Shown in pieces: positions 20,924 through 35,700 of a DNA stretch of 64,000 nt. The position numbers and the translations under genes are program-made. Positions within the stretch are counted from its first letter, which is position 1. Each line of letters starts with the position of its first letter. The notes beneath the pieces are model-generated. The model had not been told where the DNA came from. It searched no databases and worked only from the letters and a program-made list of their open reading frames with translations. The DNA comes from Spinacia oleracea (Eukaryota; Streptophyta; Magnoliopsida; Caryophyllales; Amaranthaceae), in contig NC_079487.1 in the NCBI RefSeq assembly GCF_020520425.1, positions 58,628,719 to 58,692,718 on the forward strand. The letters run 5' to 3'.

Positions 20924-22356
20924 ACGCTTTAGATCCTATCCAATAGATATTTGACCCATTATGTTCTAACTTTCGCCATGGCTCTAATATTGACAAATAC
21001 TTTCAAATCTAACCATATTTAGAATTTGAATGTCATTTTCAATAGAGAGATGTGTATCTCATATATATATAACCAATAAATTTAATTTAGCTACCACTAA
21101 ACTCCTCATCTACAAGATGATCCATATTTTCATAGTTATGATTGCTCAATAGCCTTGTTGAAAAGCATGGTCCAATTCCCACTTGTGTGCTTTAATCTAC
21201 GAATAGATTTCTTTAAGCTTGCTCTTTTATCTAGCATCCAAAAATTTTACATTGTGTGATGTACACATTCCTTTCTACAAGCCCAATTGAGGAAGGTGTT
21301 TCGTTTTCCAATTGCCATATTGCCATATGCAATGATTGTTATATTTATCCAAAATAGTTCAAGCATTCCGACTTGGTGAAAAAGATTTCAACATTATCAA
21401 CGCTGTGAAGTTGTTTATAATCTTTAACCACCAATCTAGCTTTTCTTCTGTATGTGTATACAATATCATCTTTGCATGTTTTGAAAACATGTTTGCAGCC
21501 AATGGGAGTGAACCCTTTATGCAAATCAACCTTGTATGTTTAGAAAACATGTTTCCAACTAATGGGAGTGAACCATTTATGCAAATCAACTAAATCATGG
21601 ATTTGATTCTTTAAGATGAAGGTACTTTGGATGAAATGGCCTCAAACCATTTTGTATGGCCTCGAACCATACTTATGTTTTTAATGGCCTCAAACCATAC
21701 TTGGGAATTTTTAATTCGTCGTAGCTAACCTGTAGGTCGTATGTTTTTTGAAGCACTTTCCAAAGTCTTCATAGTTTTCATTTCTCAAGATATCTATGTA
21801 TCTATCTTGGTTGAATTCTATTCCTTATATGATTTACCTAGGTATTGACCATCAAACGTTAGTGTCTATAAAGACAATACTCATGTGCTTTGAGTATTAG
21901 GATTCTCTTGAAGCACTTCTAAAGTCTTCGTGAAGCTCTTACAAAGACTTCTAAGTACGGAGCTTTTCCAAAGACTCCTAATTATCCTACATTTGTTTGT
22001 TGCTTGACTCAAAGTTCACTTCAAGGTCATTTTTCTCCCACTTTCTAAAAGACATTATCTAGAGCAACAACCATATGTTCTCAGATTTGTGGTAGAATCA
22101 ATACCCTTTGTTTCTATGAGTCGCTTGTATATCTATTCTTGAGTTTGTTTGATGTAAACACTAACTCCCACTGGGTTTGGCAACCCTAGATATATAAGTA
22201 CTGAAAAGAGAAATTCAATCCTTATGACATCTTATCCTTAGCTTTAACAACTTTATTTAGTGTGATATTCGCTTGAGAGTATCATTTATTCTTACGGAGC
22301 ATTGAAGCGTTTCACATATTCACCTTGAGTCAATATAGCCATATTTTCTCAAATAA
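20924..22356 (-). mobile_element. Fragment of LTR family B (internal region)
   Basis: Collinear with 61,658 to about 63,240 of element B, in the same orientation, beginning aacgctttagatcctatcc. Relative to B, a stretch corresponding to about 63,000-63,190 is missing. The B-type decayed RT lies around 21,360-21,600. No LTR is present. Confidence 0.8.
21483..21600. repeat. 60-bp tandem duplication in the B fragment
   Basis: Units start gaaaacatgttt at 21,483 and 21,543 and continue through gggagtgaacc and tgcaaatcaac. Element B at 62,217-62,270 has the unit once, so the duplication arose in this copy. Confidence 0.8.
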
Positions 22357-22384
22357 GCATTTCACATATTTGACCCAGCCTAGA

Positions 22385-22570
22385 TAATAAATCAGTAAAC
22401 TCCAAATCCGATCCATTTATAATTTGGAGCCCAGAATTGCATCCGAATCCGACTCTGAGTCCGAAACTCCGAAATACGACTCCGATCCATTTACCCACCA
22501 GAGGTCCAAATCCGATCCGATCCGACGAACCTCCGAAAGGGTCCGAATCATCCGATGAACCACTAGTACC
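22385..22570. repeat. CCGATCC/CCGAATCC-rich block (possible hAT subterminal)
   Basis: A dense series of short motifs on the plus strand: ccgatcc, ccgaatccga, ccgaaactccga, ccgatccgatccgacg. The block at 46,270-46,443 has the complementary orientation (tcggattcgg). Inverted CCGAAT-rich ends are characteristic of several plant hAT elements. I could not find a clean left terminus here. Confidence 0.5.
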
Positions 22571-23582
22571 AAACCTAAATCAACCATTAAACTAACAATT
22601 TGCAATTAATACCAATCTTTAACAATAAATTAATTATTACAAAGTCCTTAATCGGATCACCAACACCATTAAAATTTAAGAGAACAAAGTTAGAATCAAA
22701 GTCAAAAATTATGAATTAGTTCTAAAATAAAATAAAACAACAATAGCAGCAGCCAGCAGCTCCAAAGCAACAGCAAGTCAGCAGCGACTCGGATTAGCAC
22801 CACCTCGATAATTTGATCATTAAATTACTCCTCGATCTCAATGGTTTCAAGATCATTGACATTTTATTAAAGCCCTGTAATAAAAAAAAACAATTCAGAT
22901 ATGTAAATGGAGAAAGAAAGAAACTGAAATGAAGAACTAAAACAAATAAAAAGTTAAAAATAACAAATCAATTAAAATTCAAAAATTCGAATTACAAAAG
23001 CGTAGAAAATTCGAACAAATAATCACTTCACATACGAGCAAATAATCAAAGAAAATCCGAGCATTAAATCACCAAAATATCGATCCATAAATCACCATAT
23101 TTCTAACCATAAATCAATGCAAATTCAAACCATAAATCAAAGCAAATTCAAACCAGTCGATTAAAGTTAAACAAAAAAATGATGAATCAAAGGGAAAACT
23201 ATACAGAAATTAAGAGAGTAAGAGATTATTACCTTTGAATTTTTTATGAAGCAGGGAAGGAGAGTAGGGGAGACCGAGAATGAAAGATGACTGATTGAGG
23301 GGACGACCGCCGGCGAGGTGAGGCAGGCAGGCAGCCGCCAGGGAGAGAGTGGGAGCCTTGAGGAGAGAGAATTAGGGTTGGAAGGAATGAGAGGTTTGGG
23401 GCTGGCTAATTTGGTGATATTAGGGTTTTAGTATTTTATATGTTGGTCTGTTGGGCCAATATTTTGGCCTTAAAAACGGAGTTTGTGTTCGGTTTTATTC
23501 GTGATTGTTGGAGTTTTTAATTTGTTCGGGTTAGTCTTAAAAACGGAGTATGTTAGAATTTAAGTCATACTATTATTCCTAA
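22571..23582 (-). other. Minus-strand promoter/5'UTR-like region, no gene seen
   Basis: Read leftward from about 23,450, a CT-rich leader (accctaattctctctcctc at about 23,355-23,373) runs to a donor-like caaag|gtaata at about 23,232, then AT-rich intron-like DNA. No coding exon is recognised down to 22,571. It may be the 5' end of a transposase transcript of a hAT-like element, now interrupted at 23,582 by CACTA 2. Confidence 0.35.
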
Positions 23583-24360
23583 CACTACCAGAAAATTTAG
23601 ATACGGAGGCAACACTTTGAGGCAATTCAATTTTTATGGCCTCTAAAAGTGTCTTTTAGCATTAGTTAATTATGCTAGCCTCTAAAAGTTACTTTGAGGG
23701 TCGGTGAAATTTAGCCTGCCCCTAAAAGTACTTTTTAGCATAAAAAGGTTATTTAGCATCAAAAAAAATTAAGTTGCCCCTAAAAAGTACCTTTTAGCAT
23801 TAATGAAATAACAGTTGCCTCTAAAACTATTTTTTAGCGTCAATTAAATATACGTTGCCCCTAAAATGTACTTTTTAGCATTAATGAAATAATGGTTGCC
23901 CCTAAAACATATTTTTAGCATCAGAAAATAATGGTTGCCTCTATAAAAAAAAAAAAGAATTAGCATCAGTTAAACTTTAGTTGCCCCTAAAAAGTACTTT
24001 TTAGCATTAATGAAATAATGGTTGCCCCTAAAACATGTTTTTAGCATCAGAAAATAATGGTTGCCCCTATAAAAAAAATTAGCATCAGTTAAACTTTAGT
24101 TGCCCCTAAAAAGTACTTTTTAGCATTAATGAAATAATGGTTGCTTTTAAAACATTTTTTTTAGCGTCAGAAAATAATGGTTGTCTCTATAACATTTTTT
24201 AGCATCAGTTAAATTGTAGTTGCCCCTAAAAAGTACTTTTAACATTATTAAAATAATGTTTGCCTCAAAATGTTAATTTTTTGCATTAGTGAAGTTTAGG
24301 TAGCCTCTAAAAGTCTTTTCAACAATTATTGAAATTTAGATTGCCCTAAAAGTTGTTTGT
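23583..24360. repeat. Left subterminal array of CACTA 2
   Basis: About 18 copies of a 35-40-bp unit of the form ttgcccctaaaa...ttttagcat. A higher-order period of about 120-125 bp is visible in the middle: ttaatgaaataatgg recurs at 23,881, 24,006 and 24,126. Presumed transposase-binding region by analogy with En/Spm. Confidence 0.88.
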
Positions 24361-24960
24361 AACACTAGTAAAATATAAATTACCATACTAACTATCTTCT
24401 AAATATATGTTGCAAAAGTCTATATAGAAAATTCAAGACATGATATTGTTGGGTTCCTCACATTTTAGCTTTAAAACAACTAACAAAACTATATCAAGCT
24501 CAACATCCTATTAAATATTGTTAAATTATATAAGAGGGTAAGTATAAATACATATCAAGTTGTGACCTCATGTGACCCGTTATTCTCGAACCATTTACAA
24601 CCATTAACACGTGACCAATTTAAATTGATCCATTTACAATCTCAACTCATTTAACCCAACCTGAATCGGTTGTAAATTTATTCAAATATTTTATCTCTGC
24701 TAAACTCAAACACAAAGCCTAATCACAATTTAGCACCAATTTTTCCTTTGAATAAAATATGCGATTTATAGCTTGTTTTTTTTTTCCTTTTTTGGTATAT
24801 AAGAAATTTTATTAACCAAAAAACAAAGTAAAGTTTATACAAGCTCAACCAAACTTAGTCACACAACAAACTGAAGTCTTAAGCTTGGGAGATATTTGAG
24901 TGTTTGAGTTAGTGATTGCTCCATCCTAAACATCGATTGGCCATCCTTTTGTTCTTGAAG
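24361..24960. other. AT-rich spacer with possible LINE tail
   Basis: Mostly featureless. At about 24,776-24,850 a T-rich run followed by tttggtatataagaaatttt resembles, on the minus strand, the A-rich 3' end of a plant LINE. No coding support, so this is a weak call. Confidence 0.3.
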
Positions 24961-25995
24961 AACCTTGCTATCGAGACCCTGTGAGACGGCTTCGTGCAGA
25001 TAACGAAAAGAGAACAAGGACTAATAGACCTTTCATTCTTGGAACTGCCTTCCTTGCTTTCATCCCTTGTGGCGAACTAGACTGAGAATTTTTTATAAAG
25101 AGGTATGTAGTCGCTTAAGCGAAGCTTTTGTTTACTCGCTTATTAGAAGCTTTTGGAAAGAAAGGCAAGTCTTTAACTCGGGTACGAAACAAACTACGCT
25201 ATTCCTCCCATCTCATAAGAGTGAAAAGAAATTTCATACTGTTCCTGACCCATACCCATGAGCATTGGCCCGACTTTCCCCAATTCCCACCACCGGCCCG
25301 CCGCAGGCGCGAAGCGTGGTAGGCCCGCGCCGAGGGAGCATAGGGAGGAACCCGGACCCAGATCGAGCCCGGGATCCTATTGGAAATGGGAAGATCTAGG
25401 ATAGGCGGCCAACCTCCTGGAGAAAGCCCGGTAACCTAAAGACAAAGGAAGCCTGCCCATTAGGGTGTTCCATAGAAGCCCTCTCTCCGGACTTAACCTA
25501 GACCTTTATCCGGGCGAGGTCTCTGGTTCAAGTCCAGGATGGCCCAGCTGCGCCAGGGAAAAGAATAAGAATCGAAGAAGCGCCTACTAGGGCGGTGGAC
25601 TACTTCATTAGGGAAGGCTGCTCAGTCTCTTCAAATCCGCCCAGAAATCTCCAATGGGATAGAAAGAACGCGAAGCGCTAGCGCTTATCCTGCTAATCGT
25701 GGGTCTTGATAAGTACCTGACAGACTGAAGGCTTGGAACGAAAAAAGAGCCCTGCCCTTTTCCTTCGCTACTAGGAGAGTAAGCAACTTCTATTAGCTGG
25801 GATGGGTAAGAGAGGGTCTCTCTTACTCTGAAGGGTAGCGCAATGTGCGTACCTTTCAGCAAGCGAAATACACTTGCACTTATCTCTAAGCTTTTTCTGG
25901 GAGGCTCGTTGACGATAACCAAACCCCTGTCTTTCCCTCACTCAAATTTAGATATGGAGTATAAGGTATGAAGTCGCTTAAGCGAAGCTTTTGGA
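24960..25995. other. Organellar DNA insertion (mitochondrial-type, NUMT)
   Basis: About 1 kb whose composition differs from the surroundings: moderate GC, with phrases such as agtcgcttaagcgaagcttttg typical of plant mitochondrial DNA. That phrase occurs twice, at about 25,108 and 25,971. An embedded plastid-type trnI-GAU 3' exon with its spacer lies at 25,511-25,575. Plastid DNA inside mitochondrial-type sequence is common in plant mitochondria, so transfer via the mitochondrion is likely. Exact borders and source are inferred by eye. It lies inside CACTA 2. Confidence 0.65.
25511..25545 (+). pseudogene. trnI-GAU: 3' exon of plastid-type trnI-GAU
   Basis: The sequence gaggtctctggttcaagtcc, with the T-arm GGTTCAAGTCC and the acceptor strand aggatggccca, is the plastid trnI-GAU second exon. 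It is followed by gctgcgccagggaaaagaat, as in the plastid trnI-trnA spacer. The first exon and the intron are absent upstream, so no functional tRNA can be made. Confidence 0.8.
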
Positions 25996-25999
25996 AGGT

Positions 26000-28900
26000 T
26001 TTGATTATAATCATCTCCACTTGGATAACTAGAAGGCCTCCGTTGATTGTGTACGAACAAAATACGAGTCCAAAGGCAGGGTAAGAAAGGAATGAAATAA
26101 AGTTAGTGTACCAAAGCTAAACGAAGAAAATTACAAAACAAAAAAAAACCAAAAACTAGCAATCAACTTAGGTCTAAACTAGTAAGTTACAAACTGAAAA
26201 TTTCACGTTTCTTCTATATATGCTTCAACCATCCTTTGCAGCACTTTTAGTCCTCGCCGGCAGGTATTTGTGAAGTCGACCCACGTCACAGCCCATCAGC
26301 AGCACCATTGTGCAGAAGGAAGCAGATATATATAACTGAACCAGCAGGTGTGCAAGGACTTAGCCGGCACCCCATCATCAGCACAGTTATGCAGACAAGA
26401 ATGGGTAATGTTTTGCAAAGAAGTATGCAATAGCTCAGATAAAGAAAGCAAATCAGCAGAACATAACAAGCCCATCTCAGCATGGACACCCAGACCAGCT
26501 GCTGCAACGCTGCATCATCTCTACATATATACACTAGGAGATTTAAGTACCACATAACATGTTGACCAGAAGAGTACCTGCTGATATGAGCTGAAAGCTA
26601 GAGATCAGACCCGAGATTGTAAAACAAGAGTAGAACTCAAATGACGATATGAGACTTTCAAAAGTTTGTATAAACCTGTATACTTGGTTGTGTCGGCAGA
26701 ACATAATCATACAAATATGTGAATGTAAATCTCCACTTAATAAATAGTGCTTCTAGTTCACAAAACTAAAGTAATACTCTGTTTAAGTATGTAAAATAGA
26801 AAGAAATAAAATTAAAAGCAATCAAGCATCCTACATAAAGATGCAACAAGACTTAAAGAAATCAAAAGTAAGCGTATAAGATAGCAAACAAACGATAAAG
26901 AAAAAAACGACACAAACATAGAAAGTCAACTCTGGTAACGTTGACCAGAATTAACAGCAAGCAGGCAAGTAGTTATACAAGCAGGCAAGCGTTTGAGAAA
27001 AGTAATTATCTAACAAGAGTCTTCGTATTCTAACCTTACAAATGGTTCATAGATATCCTCGCTTGCCAGTGATTTATCGTGAAACAGCCGGGCCCTTTTG
27101 GGGTTTGCTGCAGAAAGGGAAAAAGTTCAGAAAATAAGCCAACAATAAGTTAAACAAAATCAGATGACTAGATGTATCTGCATTTACCAGTGAGCATTTC
27201 ATCGATCAAAGAAAGGACATATATAAACTGGTGAAAGGTTGGACATTTTAGCTACTGACGCCTCCTTCAGATAGTCTCACAGTAATAAGTAGGAAACAAC
27301 TTATGGTCCATGCTATTTCTTTCTGTCAGAAAGCAGATTAAGCCGAACATGTTCTGAGAATGAACATATAACAAATTGTTACATTACAACTCAAGGCAAC
27401 AAACCTAATGAGCAACGGCACAGTAGTCGAGCAAAACCAGGGTGGAAGTTGCAGTGCTTTGCTCAGCTAGTGCCATATAAACGCACTTCTAGCAATTGCT
27501 TAAAAATGAGAATCCAAACTGTCTTAAAAAGTTAAAAGCTCTCTTGAAGTAACTAAGATGAAAAAGAACACCAAAGTAAGACACATATAAAGCATATTGA
27601 AACATATTGAAACATATTATAAGTACTTGGTCTTAAAATCTCTCTTGTAGTAACCAAAATTCTAACGAACTACAGATGGCGTAAAGTTAAATTATTCAAG
27701 TCAAGCTTCTCATGCAACAAACTGTTTGCAGTTGCAGATAAGGCTATAACATCTGAGTATCCGACCCATGCGTAATCACAACCAGAAAGAAAATAGTGTA
27801 GCGTTTACCGTAAAATAAAAGGATAGTTCAACTCAGACATCAGACATCAAGTAACCATTGAAGCAAAGAGGCGTACCTGGAAGTCTCGAGGCACTTGATA
27901 ACTACTGAATATTATTATTAGTAGTTAAAAGAAACAAGAGAAGCAAAACACTATATACAGTAATAGACACATAGATGACCCTCCAACATCACAATCAGCT
28001 GCTGCACATTCAATCAAACACACACACACACAACACCAGATAAACAATTCACATTCAAAAACTATCTATTTATCCTATTATGTTTATCAAAATTGTTTAC
28101 CAAATCAACCTAGAACTAGAGGAAACTACTAGTTGTGTTACAATTGAGGATTACAAGGCTCTGTTATAAACTGAACCATCCAAGTTCGAGTTGAACAGAA
28201 TATTGTTTGAAAAAAGTACCAAAAATTAATTTACAAGAACCACTAATGTAACTCACTAAACTAAATTACGAAAAGAAACTGATTTTTCCAACCATAAACG
28301 GAAAAAACTATCGCAAAGATTATCCAGTAATCTAGATGATGATTTAACAAAATTCAAAAAACAAGCAAATGCTACAGTAATTGCATTGAGGGATACAAGT
28401 AGAAATTGCACACAGCCATAGAGATAAATAAAAAGAATCAAATTGAGTTATTAAAAATATGAACTAGGCAAAAATACGAATTGTTACTTCAATTGAAAAA
28501 AGTCCGAAACAAAATTTCACCCAGCCAAAGAGGGGAAAAACGAACCAGGTTGTATAATTAAACAAAATTAATCCAACAAACACAATCGAATTGAGTAATC
28601 GGGTTACAAAATTCAAAAAACTAACAAGCCTGAAATAAGACTGTATTTCAAAGATTATTCGATTTATGACGATAATCCTAAATAAACCCTAGAAATTTGG
28701 GGGTAATAATTAAGGCGCAGGAGAAAGAGAAAACTACCCGTAGATCTTTGGGAGGTAGAATAAACTGAGACGCCTTACGAAAGGATCAGATAATGATTTC
28801 CCGGCAATGGAACGCAAGTCAACGTTACAGAGCTTTGTCCATGGATTTGATTATTTGGAATTGATTTGCTAATTGTCTGTGCATCCGGTTGATTAGCACA

Positions 28901-29150
28901 TCTATTTGACTTACTTGGAAGTGATTTTTGCGACAAATCTGGCAAAGATTTGCGAAGTAAAGCATCTAGCCATTGAAGAGATGAAGTTGGGGGTATTCTC
29001 TCATCTTTTCTGGAGTAGAAGTCGGTTGAGAGTTATTTTTTTTTGTTTTTTTTGTTTTGGATGAAGGAGATGAGATTTTGGGAGGCGCGCATCTCAAAAT
29101 ATAATCCCGCTTGTTAATGCTTTTGGCTCCCGCTAAATTGAGGGTTAAAT
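26000..29150 (-). other. Unassigned region, possibly a captured spliced transcript
   Basis: No recognised protein. On the minus strand the right end (about 29,100-28,720) looks like a 5' exon ending at a donor-like ctacgg|gtagtt. Farther on are T-rich stretches and an 89-codon frame at 26,286-26,555 without known motifs. CACTA elements often carry host gene pieces, so a captured or non-coding transcript is plausible, but nothing establishes it. Confidence 0.3.
28778..29032 (-). other. 85-codon open frame without start, unknown
   Basis: Open from just after a stop at 29,033 to TAA at 28,775-28,777. The peptide includes DERIPPTSSLQWLDALL and a Ser/Gln/Asn-rich tail. It has protein-like composition in an otherwise stop-rich area, but I know no family for it. 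Could be a captured exon. Confidence 0.25.
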
Positions 29151-30952
<1,802 letters not shown>

Positions 30953-31037
30953 GAACCTGAGTCGGAGAGGCAACTCGACTTGCTTTAAATTTTCACGATG
31001 AGAACTCTTTCATTAAAAGTCAAAATGTAAAGTTTAG

Positions 31038-31318
31038 GTTCCGTTGTATTTGACTCCTTTGTCTGAACTTATATTATCTGAGTTAATTCGAAATTATTTG
31101 AACTTAACTGAATTTATCTGAATTTATTTTGTCTCAAAAAAACTTATTTTGCCCGAACCAAACATATTTATGTGTAAAAATGTCTAAAAAAAACTTATTT
31201 TTTTATAAACTAATTAATATTATTTGAACTTAAATTAATTTATCAGAAATTATCTAGTTTTTTCTTTTTTGTCTGAAGTAAGTCAAAATAATTCGAATAA
31301 AACAGAATCTTGTGAAAA
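31038..31318. mobile_element. Possible MITE
   Basis: The ends ggttccgttgtatttgact (31,038) and the complement of ttcgaataaaacagaatct (31,318) match at about 13 of 16 aligned positions. The interior is AT-rich with repeated gaactta/ttatctga phrases. No clear TSD was found, so superfamily is left open. Confidence 0.35.
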
Positions 31319-32050
31319 ATATTGAACATGAAAAAATTGAATATGACAAACAAAAATGAATATGACACAACTCGATTATGACCCAACCTAATTCTTAGTT
31401 GTAAAAAAATAATTCAAAATCGAACCATCATATGTAAAGCAATTGGTACATGAGAATTTTCATAAAAGGTCAAAAGTAAAGGACTAGGACAACAAAAATA
31501 ATAAAATTAGATTGACAACAATAAATACCAAAAATGAAAAGAAAATATACAACGGGATCGAACCCGGGTTGCTCTGCTACGTATGGGTTGAGGTAACCAA
31601 TGTGACAAAGTAAGTATTGTGATTATTTTGTAAGCGTTTTATAATCTAACGGCTGTATTCTTATTTTTAGGCAAAACGTTTAATTCGTCCATCTTCTTGA
31701 TTGTAACTGAACTTTCCTCTTTTGTTCCTTCCGCGATTCTTGTTGTTCTTGTTGTAAATTTTTCTTTTTTTTTGGTTGCAAATTCCATATTCTGCTGGAT
31801 TCTTAAAATCGACTTGGAATTTTTTAGTTTTCAACAATTATTCCCTCCAAAAAAAATCCCGCAATATTTGGGATATAGAAACTACAATTAGGGTTTTTTT
31901 TTTCTTTTCTCTGGGATATAGAAACTACAAAAATATCGATTGGTTCCTTGCAGAGAATAATTGTTGACGATTAAAAACTTCCATCTCGATTTTGTGGACT
32001 TCGGAACTGAGTGACGAATTCAACTTGCTTGCACGAATTCAGGTACTTGC

Positions 32051-32200
32051 AGTAATTTCCATTATTTTTTCGCGAATTCGAGTTGGTTCCATAGCAGTGC
32101 AGTAATTTCCATTATTTGTTCGTGAATTCGAGTTGGTTCCATAGCAGTGCAGTAATTTCCATTTTTTTTCGTGAATTCGAGTTGGAACTAATGCAATTGA
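32051..32200. repeat. 50-bp tandem repeat, three copies, in TNPD leader
   Basis: Units begin agtaatttccatt at 32,051, 32,101 and 32,151 and contain gtgaattcgagttggttcc. They follow a donor-like cgaattcag|gtactt at 32,041, placing them in the probable first intron of the TNPD-like gene. Two more partial gaattcgagttg motifs follow to 32,300. Confidence 0.85.
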
Positions 32201-32719
32201 TGTAATCTTCCATTAATTTTACGTATTCTTTGTGTTCATTTGTGAATTCGAGTTGGAATTATTGCAATTGATTATGCTTTGAATTCGAGTTGTAATTTTT
32301 GTAATTGATTATTTGTGAAATTAATTTTACTGGACTTTGTGTTAATTTGTGAATGGAATTAGAAACTGTGACCAGGAATGAACTCAAACATACCCATTGG
32401 ATTTTTTAAGAAAACTAAAGTTTACTTAGAACTATACTATAATCAGTCAGATGATTTTGGGCATTACTGTATCAGTGAAGATTTTCTGGTGTTTATGATT
32501 TTGATGCATAATAAGGTTGAATTATCTAGTAGGTTGATAATGTCTTAGGTGTTTGTTGAGATGTTTTTTTTCATGATATTTGATACTCGGTTGATTTTAA
32601 ATTGTTACTTGGTTGATCACATGTTGTGTGTTGTATATATATATGATTGCCACTTATGTGCTATAATTACCTTATTTTTTCTGTTTTTTCTTTATTCTAT
32701 GATAATTAAATAGGACATT

Positions 32720-35700
32720 ATGGAGTCAAAGAGTCGTGAGTGGATGCAGTGCAAAAAAAATGACCCTAGGTATAAGGTTGGTGTGAAACAATTTATAGAG
32801 TTTGTTTTTTCACAAAAAAATGTCAAAGATGTGGTGCCTTGTCCATGTGTGAAATGCAACAACGAAAGGAGAAAATGTAGAGATGAAATAGAGTTGGATT
32901 TGCTTAAATTTGGAATTGTTAAGAGTTATACACGCTGGTTGTAGCATGGGGAAAGCATCAGTGATCAGACAACTCATAACAATAACATAAACGAGTCAAA
33001 TGAAGTCCAGGAGCATGAGCATGATGAAATGTTAGATATGCTACATGAGGCATTTGGAGTACCGCTAGAAAATGATGTTGAGGGAGAGAGAAATAAAGTA
33101 AGTGAAGGTGGAGATCCTAAAGATGCAGCAGAAGCTTTTTACAAATTGATGGGTGATCTTGAGTTGGAGCTATATCCTGGTTGTAAGCAATTCTCAAAGT
33201 TGTCCTTCTTAGTTAAGTTATTTCACATAAAGTGCTTAACTGGAATACCCGACAAAAGTTTGGAAATGGTTCTTAGCCTATTCAAAGAAGCATTACCTAA
33301 GGATAACACTTTGCCAGAATCTTATCGCTTGAAAGATCATAAAGAACTTGTCGCTTGAGTCCATTAAGATTGACGCATGTCCTAATAACTGCATGTTATT
33401 TTGGAAGGAGCATGCCGATGCAGAGGAATGTGTAAAGTGTCATGCTTCTAGATGGAAAAAGAATGAACCAGGTAGCGGATCTTCTACCTCACAATCTAAG
33501 CCTAAGAAGATTCCTAGCAAGACAATGCGTTATTTTCCGTTGATCCCTAGGCTTCAAAGAATTTTCATGTCAACCAAAACCGCTGCAAGTATGAGATGGC
33601 ATAGCGATGAACGTGTTGATGATCCTGATGGAGTAATGAGACATCCAGCGGACTCCAAAGCCTGGAAATCGTTTGATGAACAATATCCAACATTTCCCTC
33701 CGAGCCTCGAAATGTTCGCCTCGGTTTAGCAAGTGATGGGTTTAGCCCCTTTAGAAATGGACATATTCCCTACAGTACATGGCCGGTAGTTCTTATCCCG
33801 TATAATTTGCCTCCATGGCTTTGCATGAAGCAACAATCTTTCATTCTCTCTATGCTTATCCCAGGTCCTAAGGGGCCCAAAGATAAAATTGATGTTTACT
33901 TGCAACCTCTAATAGAGGAGTTGAAGTTGCTTTGGGAAGTTGGTGTTGAAACATACGATGCCTCAAAGAAAGAGAATTTTAGAATGTTTGCTTCTTTGCT
34001 GTGGACTATAAGTGATTATCCTGCATATGGTGATTTATCTGGTTGGAGTACTGGAGGAGCTGTTGGTTGTCCTTCTTGTAACAGTGATACTTGTTCTAGG
34101 TGGTTGTCAAATGGGGGAAAACATTGTTATATGGGTCATCGTAGATTTTTACCTATGGATCATATGTGGAGATACGATGGAAGTACTTTTGATGGGAAGC
34201 AAGAGTTGAGACCAAAACCTAAGCAGTTATCTGGTGAGGAACTGCTACAACAGGTTAATGATGAACAAGCTGCTTCAAAACATACTTCAAAAAAGAGGCT
34301 ACGCACAAAGAAGAAGCAAAAGAAAACAAAATTATGGCGAAAGAAAAGCATTTTCTTTGAATTGCCATATTGGAGTAGTCTTTTGATACGCCATAATTTG
34401 GATGTGATGCACATTGAAAAAAATGTATGTGAAACTTTACTTGGGACATTGCTAGATATTGAAGGGAAAAGTAAGGATAATATGAAAGCACGTTTAGATT
34501 TGGAGGAAATGAACATTAGAAAGTCATTGCATCCTATAAGAGATCCTAATAATCCAACAGAGATCCCAAAAGAGTTCCTACCAGCTCCTTTTACCTTATC
34601 TTTGGAGCAAAAGAGGAATCTGTGTAACTTTTTGACTAGTGTGAAATTTCCGGATGGGTATGCTTCAAATATTTCACGAAATTCCTCACTTAAAGAGCGT
34701 AAACTCTCTGGGTTGAAAAGTCACGATTATCATGTTATCTTGGAGCATCTATTGCCTCTTGCCATACGTGACTGGCCCGTATCATTGTCCGCTCCAATTA
34801 TAAAGTTGAGCGAATTTGTTAGAGAGTTATGTTCTAAAGCATTGAAGATTGACGAGTTAGAGAAACTCGAAGAGCAAATTGGTGTTACCCTTTGTGAGTT
34901 GGAACGAATTTTTCCACCATCCTTTTTTGTGATTATGATGCAGTTACCCGTACACCTTGCAAGCGAGGCTTTGATTGCCGGGCCAGTTCAGTATCGATGG
35001 ATGTACCCCATTGAAAGGTATGCGAAGTTATGTTATTTGGTATTTCTTTTTTTTGGTTGATAATAGTAAAATACTTACTAGTGTTTCTACATACTTAACA
35101 GATATCTTAGCAAACTAAAAGGGTATGTACGCAATACAGGTCACCCGGAGGGATCAATGGAAGAAGGTTATCTTTTAGAGGAGTGCTTGACATTTTGTTC
35201 AAGATATATGGATGATATAGAAACAAAATTCAACAAGCAAGATAGAATTTATGATGATGATGGTGATGATGATATTAGTTCAACTGACTGCCTTCCTATA
35301 TTCGGGATAAGAGGTAAAGCATTTGGGAAGGAAAATCCTCGTTTACTTAGTACAAAGGAATGAGAAGAAATTCAGTATTATGTGTTGAACAATTGTGAAG
35401 AAGTGCAACCATTCATCAAGTAAGTTTGTAGTTTGTGTTCCATTCTATATACTCTCCGTTTTATGGTAAAATTGTATAAATTTATTGAAATATTTATCAT
35501 AGTGAGTACAATCGCGATGCGACAAATGCCACGGGGATGGTTTCTTCACGTAAAAGAAAATTCATTCAATGGTTTAGAGATCAAGTAAGAATTTTAATAA
35601 AACGAAGTCCTTTTTTAATAGTTTCGTTTTATAATTGTAGCAATCCTCTATAACCTATATTTTGTTTATTTATAGGTCACAACATTGTCTAAGAGAAAAC

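Noticed and set aside
23583-24360. CRISPR-like array (regular repeats and spacers)
   Set aside because: A plant nuclear context, degenerate units and a CACTA terminus show these are transposon subterminal repeats.
25608-25922. 104-codon minus-strand frame in the organellar insert
   Set aside because: No known mitochondrial gene recognised; probably chance in transferred DNA.
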